Source: Bacteroides sp. (GTDB lineage Bacteria; Bacteroidota; Bacteroidia; Bacteroidales; Muribaculaceae). From it: a DNA stretch of 64,000 nucleotides. Under the pieces are notes generated by a model that ran no database searches, had not been told where the DNA came from, and saw only the letters and a list, made by a program, of their open reading frames with translations. The stretch lies in the NCBI GenBank assembly GCA_014802015.1, contig JAAVDB010000012.1, positions 38,613 to 102,612 on the forward strand, given 5' to 3'. Within the stretch, counting starts at the first letter, position 1; each line of letters starts with the position of its first letter. Shown piece after piece: positions 40,067 to 48,939 of this stretch. Position numbers and translations under genes: made by a program.

Positions 40067-40136
40067 TCTCCGCTACATTATCGCACTCTTCGGGAGGGGA
40101 AGGGCGCAATCTTTTTGCAGTGTGGGAAAGGGGGAC

Positions 40137-41438
40137 TTAGCGGTCGGCCAGGACGGTGGATGTAATTGTACCTGAGGCGAGTGTGGTGACGAGGCGGTCA
40201 CCCGGGGCAAGCTCGGAAGCCGAGGTGACGGCATGTCCGTTGACACGTGTGATCGAGTAACCGCGGGCGAGGGTGGCCTGCGGTGACAATACCTGTACGA
40301 GGCCGTCAAGACGGTCAATCTGAACGCGTCGGCGTTCGATCACGCTTTCGGCCGAGGCCGACAATCGTTCGGCCAGCACATCGAGTCGTGACATCTCGGG
40401 GCGGAGTGCGGTCACGGCTGTGTCGCTCACTGCCATGGCGAGGCGGTCGAGCCGTGTGCGCGCGCCGTTAAGTGCCGTTACCGGAAGCTGGCCCAGTGTC
40501 GCGCCTATACGTGCTATCTGCTCTTTGCTCCCCGCCAGAATGTCGGATGCGAGCAGATAGACCTGCGAGCCGAGCCGTTCAAGCGTGTCGAGGGCTTCGT
40601 CACCACGGGCTATGAGCCATTCGGCGGCAGCGGTCGGGGTCTTGACGCGCATATTGGCTACGGAGTCGAGTACGGTGATGTCGCGCTCATGTCCGATGCC
40701 GATCACTACCGGCAGCGGGAACTGTGCGATATTGGCGGCCAGCTCGTAATTCTCAAAGGCGGCGAAGTCGCTCGTGGCTCCACCGCCGCGTATTATCACC
40801 ACGCAGTCCCAGTTATCCTCATCGTCCGCTATCGCTTCAAGCGCGGCTATGATCGATGACGGAGCGGAGATGCCCTGCATCAGGGCCGGGAACAGGCGTA
40901 CGTGAAAGTCAAGCCGCGACGGATTGGTGTACAACTGATGTATGAAGTCGCCGTAACCGGCCGCTCCGGGGGCGGATATGACGGCTATGCGCAACGGCAC
41001 GTCAGGCCATTCGAGTTCGCGGTTGAGGTCGATGATGCCCTCGTTACGCAGCCGGGCTATAATCTCCTGACGGCGTTTCACAAGGTCGCCGAGCGTGTAT
41101 GACGGATCGATCTCGGTGATGTTGGCCGAGAGTCCGTAGGCGGGGTGAAACGATGCCGTTACGCGCACCATTACCTTGATGCCGCTCTCAAGCCGTTGTC
41201 CTGTGGCGCGGGTGAATACGCTGTCGATGTGTGCCAGCGTGCTGCGCCAGATGGTGGCGCGCATACGTGCCACGGGGTCGCCTGTCAGCGGGTGTTTCTG
41301 TACCAACTCCAGATAGCAGTGGCCTGAGCGGCGCACGTCGGACGTCTCTGCGACGACCCACACACCCGCGAGTCCGGGGGTGCCGTTGACCGCGCCTGAT
41401 ATGCGTGAGGTAAATTCTTCGAGTGTGATGGCTTGCAT
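40137..41438 (-). CDS. xseA: Exodeoxyribonuclease VII large subunit
   Basis: 433 residues. The N-terminal OB-fold (SRISGAVNGTPGLAGVWVVAETSDVRRSGHCYLEL) and the catalytic domain (RIAVISAPGAAGYGDFIHQL, VIIRGGGATSDFAAFENYELA, GIGHERDITVLDSVANMRVKTPTAAAEW) are followed by a coiled coil and the conserved GYSITRVNG. With XseB it digests single-stranded DNA into short oligonucleotides. No xseB-like small gene is next to it. The birA stop region lies 5 bp upstream of its start. Confidence 0.96.
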   Translation of the reverse strand: MQAITLEEFTSRISGAVNGTPGLAGVWVVAETSDVRRSGHCYLELVQKHPLTGDPVARMRATIWRSTLAHIDSVFTRATGQRLESGIKVMVRVTASFHPAYGLSANITEIDPSYTLGDLVKRRQEIIARLRNEGIIDLNRELEWPDVPLRIAVISAPGAAGYGDFIHQLYTNPSRLDFHVRLFPALMQGISAPSSIIAALEAIADDEDNWDCVVIIRGGGATSDFAAFENYELAANIAQFPLPVVIGIGHERDITVLDSVANMRVKTPTAAAEWLIARGDEALDTLERLGSQVYLLASDILAGSKEQIARIGATLGQLPVTALNGARTRLDRLAMAVSDTAVTALRPEMSRLDVLAERLSASAESVIERRRVQIDRLDGLVQVLSPQATLARGYSITRVNGHAVTSASELAPGDRLVTTLASGTITSTVLADR

Positions 41439-41443
41439 GGCTT

Positions 41444-42205
41444 TTACAACCGATGTTTGTCAAGAGTGAATGAGATCTCCTTGAATGCGTATTCGCGTGC
41501 CGTGCCGTCGGCCTTGTCGATGAGGGTGATAGGACCGGCCGGTGCGACCGATACGATGCGGGCCGTCATGTCGGTGTCGCGCAGGTTGTCGTGATAAGGG
41601 TGCCACCCGTCGCGTCGCCATAGCCGTGCGAAGTATGCTTCGGCTATCCGTGAGCAGTCGCACGTAAGGGCCTCGTTGACACGTTCGAGGATAGCTGAGA
41701 CCATGGTCCCGGCGATCGTATCGATGTCAAACTCGGAGCCGGGAACGAGCTGGAGCAGCGACACGGGGTTGGGTGCGTCCGAGCGAAAGACGGTCTGGTT
41801 GACATTCAGTCCGATGCCTACGATGCAGCGGTTGATCTCCGTGCCTGTGATGGCATTCTCGATGAGGATACCGCATATCTTACGGTCGCCTGCGTAGATG
41901 TCGTTGGGCCATTTGATGCTCACGTCATCCAAGTAGCGGTCGAGCATCTCTACGATGGCGAGCGATACGGCCTGGGAGATAACGAACTGACGCCCCGGAT
42001 GCAGGCCCGACGGGCGCAGCATCAGTGACAGAGTGACGTTCATGCCCGGCTCCGCCTCCCACGAGTTGCCGCGCTGACCGCGTCCGGCTGTCTGCTCGCG
42101 TGCCATTACGGCGGTGCCGTGCGTGGCTTCGTCTCCGAGTGACGCCAGGTAGGAACTCGTTGAGCCGACCGAGTCGAGATGTATGATCCGTGTGTCTGAC
42201 ATCAT
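41444..42205 (-). CDS. birA: Biotin-[acetyl-CoA-carboxylase] ligase
   Basis: 253 residues: the catalytic core only (GRGQRGNSWEAEPGMNVTLSL biotin loop; VSIKWPNDIYAGDRKICGILIE), with a short C-terminal SH3-like domain. The N-terminal DNA-binding domain of E. coli BirA is absent, so it should attach biotin to carrier proteins but not act as repressor. Same strand as xseA and tsaE. ATG 42202 is an alternative start. Confidence 0.95.
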   Translation of the reverse strand: MMSDTRIIHLDSVGSTSSYLASLGDEATHGTAVMAREQTAGRGQRGNSWEAEPGMNVTLSLMLRPSGLHPGRQFVISQAVSLAIVEMLDRYLDDVSIKWPNDIYAGDRKICGILIENAITGTEINRCIVGIGLNVNQTVFRSDAPNPVSLLQLVPGSEFDIDTIAGTMVSAILERVNEALTCDCSRIAEAYFARLWRRDGWHPYHDNLRDTDMTARIVSVAPAGPITLIDKADGTAREYAFKEISFTLDKHRL

Positions 42206-42217
42206 GCGTACGACCGG

Positions 42218-42649
42218 TTATTCTCCCCCCTCGATAGTGAGGCGGCGGCTGCCGTTGTCGAGCACTTCGATGTTGACTCTCACGGTGTCATCAGGCAGGA
42301 TGTCCTCGATGCGGTCGGGCCACTCGATGAGGCAGAGCGCTCCCGAGTCAAGGTAATCCTCGACACCTATGTCAAAGGCCTGTTCGAGATTTTCGAGGCG
42401 ATACAGGTCGAAGTGGTATATGAGCTCGGCGGTGGTGTCCGAACGGTATTCGTTGATGATGGCGAACGTAGGCGAACCCGTCGGGTCCTCCTCCACGCCG
42501 AGCGCGCGGCTCAGAGCGTTGATGAATGTAGTCTTGCCGGCACCCATCTCGCCGGTAAATGCGTAGACGGTCTCGTCGCCCATCTGTGCCACAAACTCCT
42601 TGGCTGCATCGTCGATAGCCTCGATCGAGGGTATGAGTATCTCTTTCAT
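42218..42649 (-). CDS. tsaE: tRNA threonylcarbamoyladenosine ATPase TsaE
   Basis: 143 residues with Walker [15 protein letters not shown] and the family stretches [20 protein letters not shown] and [10 protein letters not shown]. It is the ATPase partner of TsaB/TsaD in t6A37 tRNA modification. It lies 25 bp after porX; a porX-tsaE pair is frequent in Bacteroidota. Confidence 0.96.
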   Translation of the reverse strand: MKEILIPSIEAIDDAAKEFVAQMGDETVYAFTGEMGAGKTTFINALSRALGVEEDPTGSPTFAIINEYRSDTTAELIYHFDLYRLENLEQAFDIGVEDYLDSGALCLIEWPDRIEDILPDDTVRVNIEVLDNGSRRLTIEGGE

Positions 42650-42674
42650 ATATCTGTTAAGTGTAGTTGTTTCG

Positions 42675-44219
42675 TTATTTTGAAGAGAGCGTTATCAGCG
42701 GTATCAGCATCTCCTGTAGCGAGATGCCGCCGTGCTGGAATGTGCCGTCGTAATACTGCACATAGTGATTATAATTGTTGGGATAGGCAAAAAAGTCGCG
42801 TCCTGTGGCGAAGATATAGGTTGACGACACGTTGGGAGCCGGCAGTCCGAATCGTCCGGGATTTTTAACCTCATAAACCTCCTTGCGGTTATAGTCGAGA
42901 TTCTTGCCCACCTTATATCGGAGATTGGTGTTCGTGTTGCGGTCGCCCACCACTTTGAGCGGTCGGTCCACGCGTACGGTGCCGTGGTCGGTGGTGAGGA
43001 TTATCTTATAGCCTTTGGCCGCGATGGCACGGAATATATCGATGGCCGGCGAGTGGCGAAACCATGACTCGGTGAGCGAACGATAGGCGGCATCGGTCGA
43101 TGCCAGTTCGCGGATCATGCGCGACTCGGTGCGTGCGTGTGACAGCATGTCGATAAAATTGAACACGATCACGTTGAGATCGTTTTCAAGCAGATTGGAA
43201 AATTCCGACAGCAGCTTTTCGCCCGCCGCCGAGTCATTGACCTTGTTGTATGAGAATCGGCACTTGCGCCTGTAGCGCTCGAACTGTGTGGCTATCAGAG
43301 GCGATTCATTGAGATTTTTCCCTTCGGGCGAGTCCTCGTCCACCCACAGCGACGGAAACATTCGGGCGATGTCCACCGGCATGAGCCCCGAGAAGATTGC
43401 ATTGCGGGCATACTGCGTGGCCGTGGGGAGGATGGAGCAGTAAAGCTCCTCCTTGAATGTGAAGGTGTCGGCCAGAAGTGGCTTGATGGCGGCCCACTGG
43501 TCGAGGCGGAAATTGTCGATGAGGATGAAAAACACTTTCTCGCCGGCATCAAGCATCGGGAATACCTTTGTCTTGAATACTTCGGGCGAGAAGAGCGGCC
43601 GTCCCTCGGCTCTAGGCTCGGTGATCCATGTCTCATAATTGCGGCAGACGTATTTGCAGAATGTCGTATCGGCCTCGGTGCGCTGCATGGCCAGCAGTTC
43701 GTCCATTGAGCTGTCGGTGGATGACAGCTTCATCTCCCATTGCACGAGCACGCGATACAGTTCCATCCAGTCGTTCATGCACGAAGCGCTGTTGATCATC
43801 GAGGCTATGCGCGAGAAGTCCTGACGGTAATCCGTGTCGGCCTTTTCGCTCACCAGACGTTCGCTGTGAAGGTTCTTCTTGATGGATGAGAGTATCTGAT
43901 TGGGATTGACCGGCTTGATGAGATAGTCGGCGATCTTGCTGCCTACGGCCTGATCCATGATGTTCTCCTCCTCGCTTTTGGTGATCATTATCACGGGGAT
44001 GTGCGGGGCTGCCAGCTTGAGACGTTGCAGTGTCTCAAGGCCTGTTATGCCCGGCATATTCTCATCGAGGATAATCAGGTCAAACGGCTGCTCCTCGGCC
44101 AGTGCGAGCGCGTCGGCACCGCTGCAGCAGGTGACGATGTCGTAACCTTTGGATTTGAGGAACAGTATGTGAGGCTTCAGGAGGTCGATCTCGTCGTCGG
44201 CCCAGAGTATTGTTGACAC
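42675..44219 (-). CDS. porX: T9SS two-component response regulator PorX (receiver-PglZ)
   Basis: 514 residues: a CheY-like receiver (1-120) with acidic Asp8/Asp9, phospho-acceptor Asp52 ([11 protein letters not shown]), Thr80 and Lys102 (YLIKP), then a helical link and a PglZ domain of the alkaline-phosphatase superfamily (about 200-514). PglZ metal/nucleophile regions [29 protein letters not shown] and [12 protein letters not shown] are intact, so phosphodiesterase-type activity is plausible. PorX with kinase PorY and SigP controls T9SS genes in Porphyromonas; no PorY-type kinase is present here. Flanked by tsaE and the porW-like gene. Confidence 0.94.
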   Translation of the reverse strand: MSTILWADDEIDLLKPHILFLKSKGYDIVTCCSGADALALAEEQPFDLIILDENMPGITGLETLQRLKLAAPHIPVIMITKSEEENIMDQAVGSKIADYLIKPVNPNQILSSIKKNLHSERLVSEKADTDYRQDFSRIASMINSASCMNDWMELYRVLVQWEMKLSSTDSSMDELLAMQRTEADTTFCKYVCRNYETWITEPRAEGRPLFSPEVFKTKVFPMLDAGEKVFFILIDNFRLDQWAAIKPLLADTFTFKEELYCSILPTATQYARNAIFSGLMPVDIARMFPSLWVDEDSPEGKNLNESPLIATQFERYRRKCRFSYNKVNDSAAGEKLLSEFSNLLENDLNVIVFNFIDMLSHARTESRMIRELASTDAAYRSLTESWFRHSPAIDIFRAIAAKGYKIILTTDHGTVRVDRPLKVVGDRNTNTNLRYKVGKNLDYNRKEVYEVKNPGRFGLPAPNVSSTYIFATGRDFFAYPNNYNHYVQYYDGTFQHGGISLQEMLIPLITLSSK

Positions 44220-44273
44220 TTTTCAGTAAATATTTTGGTGGTTCTTTTGTCGTTGGTCTAATCGCAGTCCGGC

Positions 44274-47200
44274 TCAATCGTCCTCGTCCCCCTCCGAGCC
44301 GAGCGGATATTCCGGCAGATCGTTTACGGTGGTGGTCTGCGGGTCGGTCTTCTTGGGCTCGGTCTTTGGTTGAGTTTTCGGTTGAGTTTTCGGTTGAGTT
44401 TTCGCGGGAGTCTTGGCGGGAGTCTTGGCGGGTGTTTTCGTCGGGGTCGCCGTGCCTTTGGCTGGCGGAGGAGCGACATATTCATCCGTGCTGATTGACT
44501 CCTTAAGCTCTTCAAGTTCGGCGGGGGCCTTCAATTCCTCAAACTCCATAAACTCTTCGGGCGGCAATACCGATTCGTGAGTCTCGCGGATGGTCTCCTC
44601 ACCGATAAAACGGAAGTAGTCGTCAAATGATCCCGCGCCCTGAAGGAGCTGTTCGAAATTGCTCTTGCTTATCTCGACCGGGCGTACCGCGGCGGGCATT
44701 GTGAACGTGCCGTCGCGCGACAGGAGCGTGCGGTAATGGTTTAGCTCGGACTGATTGTCGAATCCTTTGATTATAAGCAGGCCGAGAGGCCCGAAGTTCA
44801 TCACTTCAAGGTCGAAGTCCTTGACTACGTAGGTCGAGAAGTTGTGGCGCGCCACTTCATAGAGCAGCTGGTTGGGCGACATGGCGTCGGTCGAGAAGAG
44901 CAGCACGAGATAGTGAGGCTCGTCGGGCGCGATGGTAAACTCCAGTTCGCCCGTCGCTCCTGCCAAAGCTGTCGAGTCGTTGGTCAGACGGATGTCCCAC
45001 AGCATGCTGCGAGTGTTTGACCCGGACGAGTGCAGCTGTCGTCCGTCGTTCATACCCTTGTGCCATGCGGCGGCCAGCGGGGCTATGTCGGCGTCGGGAT
45101 AGCGTTCGAGCAGCGATTTGAGCACTTCGTTAAATTCGGCCGGCTTATCCTCGGTCACGTAGGCCAGTGCGTGCAGGAACATGAATTTGGGCATGAGGGG
45201 TGACAGTGGGTAGTCTTTCTCCATGCGATTGTAGGCGTCGTGTACGGCTCCGTTGCGGTCGGACAGATAGTTCTCGTAAGCCTGTTCGTAGAGCGACTCC
45301 TGTTCCTGCTCCATCCCGCGCAGTTTGTCGAGATATGCGGGATCTTTCATGGCCACACCGTATTTTGAGTCGGGAAATTCCGACAATATCTTCTGCCGGT
45401 ATATCTCGGCCATCTCAGGCCGTCCCTGACGCATGTACATGAGGTAGCGGTTGTGATAGACATCCAGGCGGTATACGTTGTCGGGATAACGCGTCATCAG
45501 ATCGTCCCACTCCTTCTCGGCGGCAGTGAAATCCTCCATGCGGTCCTTGAGTATCAGGCCGGAGTTGTACAGACCCTCCTGTATCACCTCGTTGGCAGTC
45601 ACCTTCTGGGCGTCGGTGGCGGGTATCTGACGCAGGTAATATTCGGGATAATGCGGGTCGGACGCGCGTTGGGCCGCCTCCTGAGTCCCGGGGGTGTCCT
45701 CACCGGCTTCGCCCGTGCCGTCATCAGTCTCCGCATCCTCTGCTGCGCTGTCCTCCTCATCTTCGTCCGACGTGTCTCCGAGTGAGAACGAGGCCTTGTT
45801 GCGTCGTCGCCAGTCATCTTCGAGCTTACGTGAACCCCATCGGCGCTGGAAGTCGGTGCGTCCGGCATTACGTGTGGCCGTGTTGTAGAAATACCACGAT
45901 TTGTCGGCGTTGAGTGTAAACTCCTGCGGTGCACCTGTCCCTGACGTGTTGAGGTTGGTGCCGGCCGTCTGTTGCTGGGCGAGATACTCTTCGCGGCGTG
46001 CATTCTCGGCCTCCTCTTTCTCTTTTTTCTTGAGGTCTTCTATGATTTTGTCGATTACCTTGAGCTGTTCGGCCTCGGGGAGCGCGGCCAGTCGCAGCAG
46101 CGAGTCGTTGAGCACGACGTTCTGAGTGTAGACGGCCAGTTCGTCGAGCACATCCGAGCGTCTTTTGATGGTCGCATAGTCAGGATAGGTCTCGGGCAAC
46201 TGTGGCACACCTTCGGCATAACATGGCTGGGCCTTGTCGTAGCGTCCCTGGTCGTAATACAGTCCGCCGAGTGTGACTTGCGAGATGGCTTTGTCGATGC
46301 CGTTGCGAGTCGACTTCTCGGCCGCCAGTTCATAATTGGCTATGGCATTGACGGTGTCGCGGCGTGACAGGTACAGATTGCCGATGGCATAGTATATCTG
46401 GTCAAGATACTCGCTGTTGCTCCCGTAGCGGGTCATGCGGCGCAGTGCCTTGACCTCGGGGGTGATGTCCGCGCCTTCATAGACCTCGCTCTGTCTGATG
46501 CGGGCATTGAACTTTGCGCGATAGGATGATGCCGCGCTGCCGGCCTTCTTGTATGCCTCGTATGCCTCGGCGTTGCGTCCGAGTTCGGCGCATACGCGTC
46601 CGAGTATGAAGTAGATGCGCGATTTCTGGTCTTTCCCGGCAAGTGACGCAGCCTCGCGCAGCATGGGGATGGCTTTCTCATAGTCATGTGAGCGGACGTA
46701 GAAATCGGCGGCTGTGAATGCGTACAGTTCACGCAGTGTACGCGAGGTGAGCTGATCCTCCTTGATGCGGGTTATTATCACCTCGGCCTCGTACAGCCAG
46801 TCGAGCGCGCAGTAACAGCGTGCCTCCCATATTCTCGCCTCAGTGACGGTGGCGGGGAGCCACGTGAAGTGTTTGCTGATGTAATAGAATGTTGATGCCG
46901 CTCCGAGAAAATCTCCACCCATATACTGCGAGCGTCCCATCATCATCCATGCGTTGTGCAGGAACGGGTTGTACTCGTCGCGTTTGAGCCATTGCTTGTA
47001 TTCGGGATCATTCCCTTTGCCCGACTTGCGTTTGGGGCGCTTCTTGATGCTGTGCAGCTGAATGGCCTTCTGAGCCTTCTCGATCGAGCGGGTGAATGAG
47101 CCTGACGGTTTCGGGGCCGACTCCACGCCGCGGGCCTCGGCCGGGTGCATTAGCATCGGGCCGGTGTAATCGTCCTCGTAATTCGACTCCATCTCTTTGA

Positions 47201-47435
47201 GCGTCACCTTATAGTGCTCATCACCGTTAAAGTAGACGTTGTAACGTGTGATGAATGCCTGATAATTGCGTGTGGCGGCTGTGTTTTTCTTAGGAGAACA
47301 AGCAGTCAGGGCCGTGGCCAGAACCACAGCCAGCATTACCGCCGCGCTCCACCACCGGTGCCGGCGCGGCGTGCGGATATCAGAATTGTTTCTCACTACA
47401 GTAATAACGCTCCTTCGCGCGTGATTATTGCGCAC
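44274..47435 (-). CDS. porW: PorW/SprE-like TPR lipoprotein
   Basis: 1053 residues. An Arg-rich start leads to a lipoprotein signal (WSAAVMLAVVLATALTAC), then NYQAFITRYNVYFNGDEHYK, the mark of SprE/PorW proteins. Many TPR units fill 150-480; an acidic low-complexity stretch lies around 560-600; more TPRs (610-780) and a C-terminal domain (830-990) follow. The tail is a KTPA/KTQP repeat and an acidic end. PorW is reported to link the PorK/PorN ring to the Sov translocon. The start may be GTG 47435 or GTG 47396; signal position favours the latter. Adjacent to porX, supporting a T9SS role. Confidence 0.82.
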   Translation of the reverse strand: MRNNHARRSVITVVRNNSDIRTPRRHRWWSAAVMLAVVLATALTACSPKKNTAATRNYQAFITRYNVYFNGDEHYKVTLKEMESNYEDDYTGPMLMHPAEARGVESAPKPSGSFTRSIEKAQKAIQLHSIKKRPKRKSGKGNDPEYKQWLKRDEYNPFLHNAWMMMGRSQYMGGDFLGAASTFYYISKHFTWLPATVTEARIWEARCYCALDWLYEAEVIITRIKEDQLTSRTLRELYAFTAADFYVRSHDYEKAIPMLREAASLAGKDQKSRIYFILGRVCAELGRNAEAYEAYKKAGSAASSYRAKFNARIRQSEVYEGADITPEVKALRRMTRYGSNSEYLDQIYYAIGNLYLSRRDTVNAIANYELAAEKSTRNGIDKAISQVTLGGLYYDQGRYDKAQPCYAEGVPQLPETYPDYATIKRRSDVLDELAVYTQNVVLNDSLLRLAALPEAEQLKVIDKIIEDLKKKEKEEAENARREEYLAQQQTAGTNLNTSGTGAPQEFTLNADKSWYFYNTATRNAGRTDFQRRWGSRKLEDDWRRRNKASFSLGDTSDEDEEDSAAEDAETDDGTGEAGEDTPGTQEAAQRASDPHYPEYYLRQIPATDAQKVTANEVIQEGLYNSGLILKDRMEDFTAAEKEWDDLMTRYPDNVYRLDVYHNRYLMYMRQGRPEMAEIYRQKILSEFPDSKYGVAMKDPAYLDKLRGMEQEQESLYEQAYENYLSDRNGAVHDAYNRMEKDYPLSPLMPKFMFLHALAYVTEDKPAEFNEVLKSLLERYPDADIAPLAAAWHKGMNDGRQLHSSGSNTRSMLWDIRLTNDSTALAGATGELEFTIAPDEPHYLVLLFSTDAMSPNQLLYEVARHNFSTYVVKDFDLEVMNFGPLGLLIIKGFDNQSELNHYRTLLSRDGTFTMPAAVRPVEISKSNFEQLLQGAGSFDDYFRFIGEETIRETHESVLPPEEFMEFEELKAPAELEELKESISTDEYVAPPPAKGTATPTKTPAKTPAKTPAKTQPKTQPKTQPKTEPKKTDPQTTTVNDLPEYPLGSEGDEDD
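44368..44439 (-). repeat. 12-bp minisatellite inside the porW-like gene
   Basis: Six 12-bp units: three of GGTTGAGTTTTC (44368-44403), two of GCGGGAGTCTTG and one variant (44404-44439). They encode the Lys-Thr-Pro-Ala and Lys-Thr-Gln-Pro repeats of the protein tail. As 12 is divisible by 3, copy change would keep the frame. Confidence 0.85.
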
Positions 47436-47447
47436 GCGTGCGGGTAC

Positions 47448-47495
47448 AAAAAAAGAATGAGTAATGCAGATATTAAATCTAACTATTACTCATTC
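47448..47495 (-). terminator. Intrinsic terminator of the downstream tRNA-Asp copy
   Basis: An 11-bp stem, 47455-47465 with 47485-47495, then seven T on the minus strand (A-run 47448-47454). Confidence 0.85.
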
Positions 47496-47509
47496 TCCTC
47501 TCTCCTCAG

Positions 47510-47583
47510 CGGTATGGACGGGACTCGAACCCGCGACCCCCTGCGTGACAGGCAGGTATTCTAACCAGCTGAACTACCACACC
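47510..47583 (-). tRNA. tRNA-Asp (anticodon GTC), copy 2
   Basis: 74 nt on the minus strand: acceptor GGTGTGG with CCATACC, anticodon loop CTGTCAC (GTC), T-loop TTCGAGT, discriminator G. Identical to the copy 165 bp upstream. No promoter of its own is visible. Confidence 0.96.
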
Positions 47584-47613
47584 AAGGTTTTGAGGTGCTG
47601 TTTGTTGGTTTTT

Positions 47614-47660
47614 AAAAAAAGAATGAGTAAAGTAAACCAGGGTTTGACATTTACTCATTC
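47614..47660 (-). terminator. Terminator-like hairpin between the two tRNA-Asp genes
   Basis: An 11-bp stem, 47621-47631 with 47650-47660, followed by seven T on the minus strand. It stands between two tRNA genes that share one promoter. Confidence 0.8.
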
Positions 47661-47674
47661 TCCTCTCTCCTCAG

Positions 47675-47748
47675 CGGTATGGACGGGACTCGAACCCGCG
47701 ACCCCCTGCGTGACAGGCAGGTATTCTAACCAGCTGAACTACCACACC
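47675..47748 (-). tRNA. tRNA-Asp (anticodon GTC), copy 1
   Basis: Same 74-nt cloverleaf as copy 2, base for base, with matching flanks on both sides. First gene behind the promoter at 47791-47822. Confidence 0.96.
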
Positions 47749-47790
47749 AAGGTTTTTGAGGTGCTATCGGTTAGTTCCGTTTAGCGAGTG

Positions 47791-47822
47791 CAAAGTTATG
47801 ACGGTTTTGATGACTGTGCAAA
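47791..47822 (-). promoter_or_regulatory. Promoter of the tRNA-Asp pair
   Basis: Minus-strand TTTG (47819-47822), a 20-nt spacer and TAACTTTG (47791-47798). Between here and 48028 lies about 200 bp holding only a small TTGCGA/TCGCAA hairpin (47839-47855). Confidence 0.85.
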
Positions 47823-48028
47823 TATTTTCAAAAGAAAATTGCGATAATGTCGCAAATTACGAAAAAACGAATAATAATTGTTCTGTATGGAGTGTGATTT
47901 CTGCCGTCAGGGAGACTTATTTCCTCGGGAAGACCGTCTGAGGGCCTGATGAGAAAATTTTTGACTTGTGGTTTCAGAGGTTGTCATTAAATTACCTCTT
48001 AGAAAAGTCAGATTAAAAACTGCTGACG

Positions 48029-48060
48029 TTTGGTAAATTGACCGCAATATTGTATATTTG
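48029..48060 (+). promoter_or_regulatory. Promoter of the S24-type regulator gene
   Basis: TTTG (48029-48032), a 20-nt spacer and TATATTTG (48053-48060), perfect consensus. It places the transcript start near 48066 and supports ATG 48086 or 48092. Confidence 0.85.
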
Positions 48061-48085
48061 CCAATGAAAAATTCTATTGCAACCC

Positions 48086-48787
48086 ATGATTATGGATACT
48101 CTACAGGATAAAAATACCAACGAAATAATATCGCGTCTGCGACATATAATGACGCTCAAGCATCTGTCACAGCGCCGGCTCGCCTCGCTGCTCAGGCTTG
48201 ATCCATCCAATCTGTCGAAAGTCCTGACAGGCAAACTCCCGTTTACCGAAGGACTTATCAACCGCATTGTCGTAGACCTCGGGGTGTCCAAGCCGTGGCT
48301 CAAAGACGGCATAGGATTACCCTACGAGAAGGAGAGCATGGCTCGCGACATAATGCTTTCATCCGAGCCCGTTCCGCAATGCGTCAATACGGGAATACCC
48401 GTCTATGACATCGATGTCACCGCCGGATGCCGCAGTCTGGAGCAGCTGTTTTGCGAGACACACCCCATCGGCATGATGGATATACCCGAGCTCCCGGCTG
48501 ACTCACATGTGGTGAAGGTAAGGGGTGACAGCATGAGTCCGCGTATCAATAACGGCGGATATGTAGCCATAAGGCAGATACGTGATCCGCGCAACATATT
48601 CTGGGGACAGATATATGTAGTGCAGCTCGATGAATACCGCATGATAAAATATGTGCGCCGTCATCCCGACCCCTCGATGGTGATACTGCACAGTGACAAT
48701 CCCGCCTATGACGACATGGATGTATCCCGCGCCGACATCCGCGCGCTCTACATCGTCGAAGCCATCCTTAACTATGAGGTGTATTGA
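48086..48787 (+). CDS. XRE-HTH/S24 (LexA-like) transcriptional regulator
   Basis: 233 residues: an N-terminal XRE helix-turn-helix (ISRLRHIMTLKHLSQRRLASLL, SNLSKVLTGKLPF) and a C-terminal S24 peptidase-like domain. The self-cleavage site Ala-Gly is present (DVTAGCRS), with catalytic Ser in VKVRGDSMSPRI and Lys in YRMIKYVRR. Such proteins resemble phage CI/LexA repressors and may respond to DNA damage by self-cleavage. No phage genes are nearby, so it is likely a chromosomal regulator; its target is unknown. It lies upstream of sufC, which has its own promoter. Start ATG 48086; the TTG at 48077 is less likely. Confidence 0.9.
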   Translation: MIMDTLQDKNTNEIISRLRHIMTLKHLSQRRLASLLRLDPSNLSKVLTGKLPFTEGLINRIVVDLGVSKPWLKDGIGLPYEKESMARDIMLSSEPVPQCVNTGIPVYDIDVTAGCRSLEQLFCETHPIGMMDIPELPADSHVVKVRGDSMSPRINNGGYVAIRQIRDPRNIFWGQIYVVQLDEYRMIKYVRRHPDPSMVILHSDNPAYDDMDVSRADIRALYIVEAILNYEVY

Positions 48788-48885
48788 ATCTTGCCCCTGC
48801 ATTCGACATTCATTGTCAAACCGGCTCTAAGGGGGGCTATGAGGCTGTTTTTATCCGTCGTGCAACCAAAGTGGTTGTGGAAATG

Positions 48886-48917
48886 TTTGGGTAGATGCGA
48901 GATTGTTAGTAATTTTG
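48886..48917 (+). promoter_or_regulatory. Promoter of sufCDS
   Basis: TTTG (48886-48889), a 20-nt spacer and TAATTTTG (48910-48917), perfect consensus, 23 bp before the sufC start. Confidence 0.85.
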
Positions 48918-48939
48918 CGGATAAATACCGAATACGATT

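Noticed and set aside
40073..40318. Minus-strand 81-codon frame as a candidate xseB
   Set aside because: It overlaps the end of xseA in another frame and has no XseB-like helices.
48086..48787. Prophage repressor marking an integrated phage
   Set aside because: No integrase, terminase or structural phage gene lies near; the neighbours are tRNA and suf genes.
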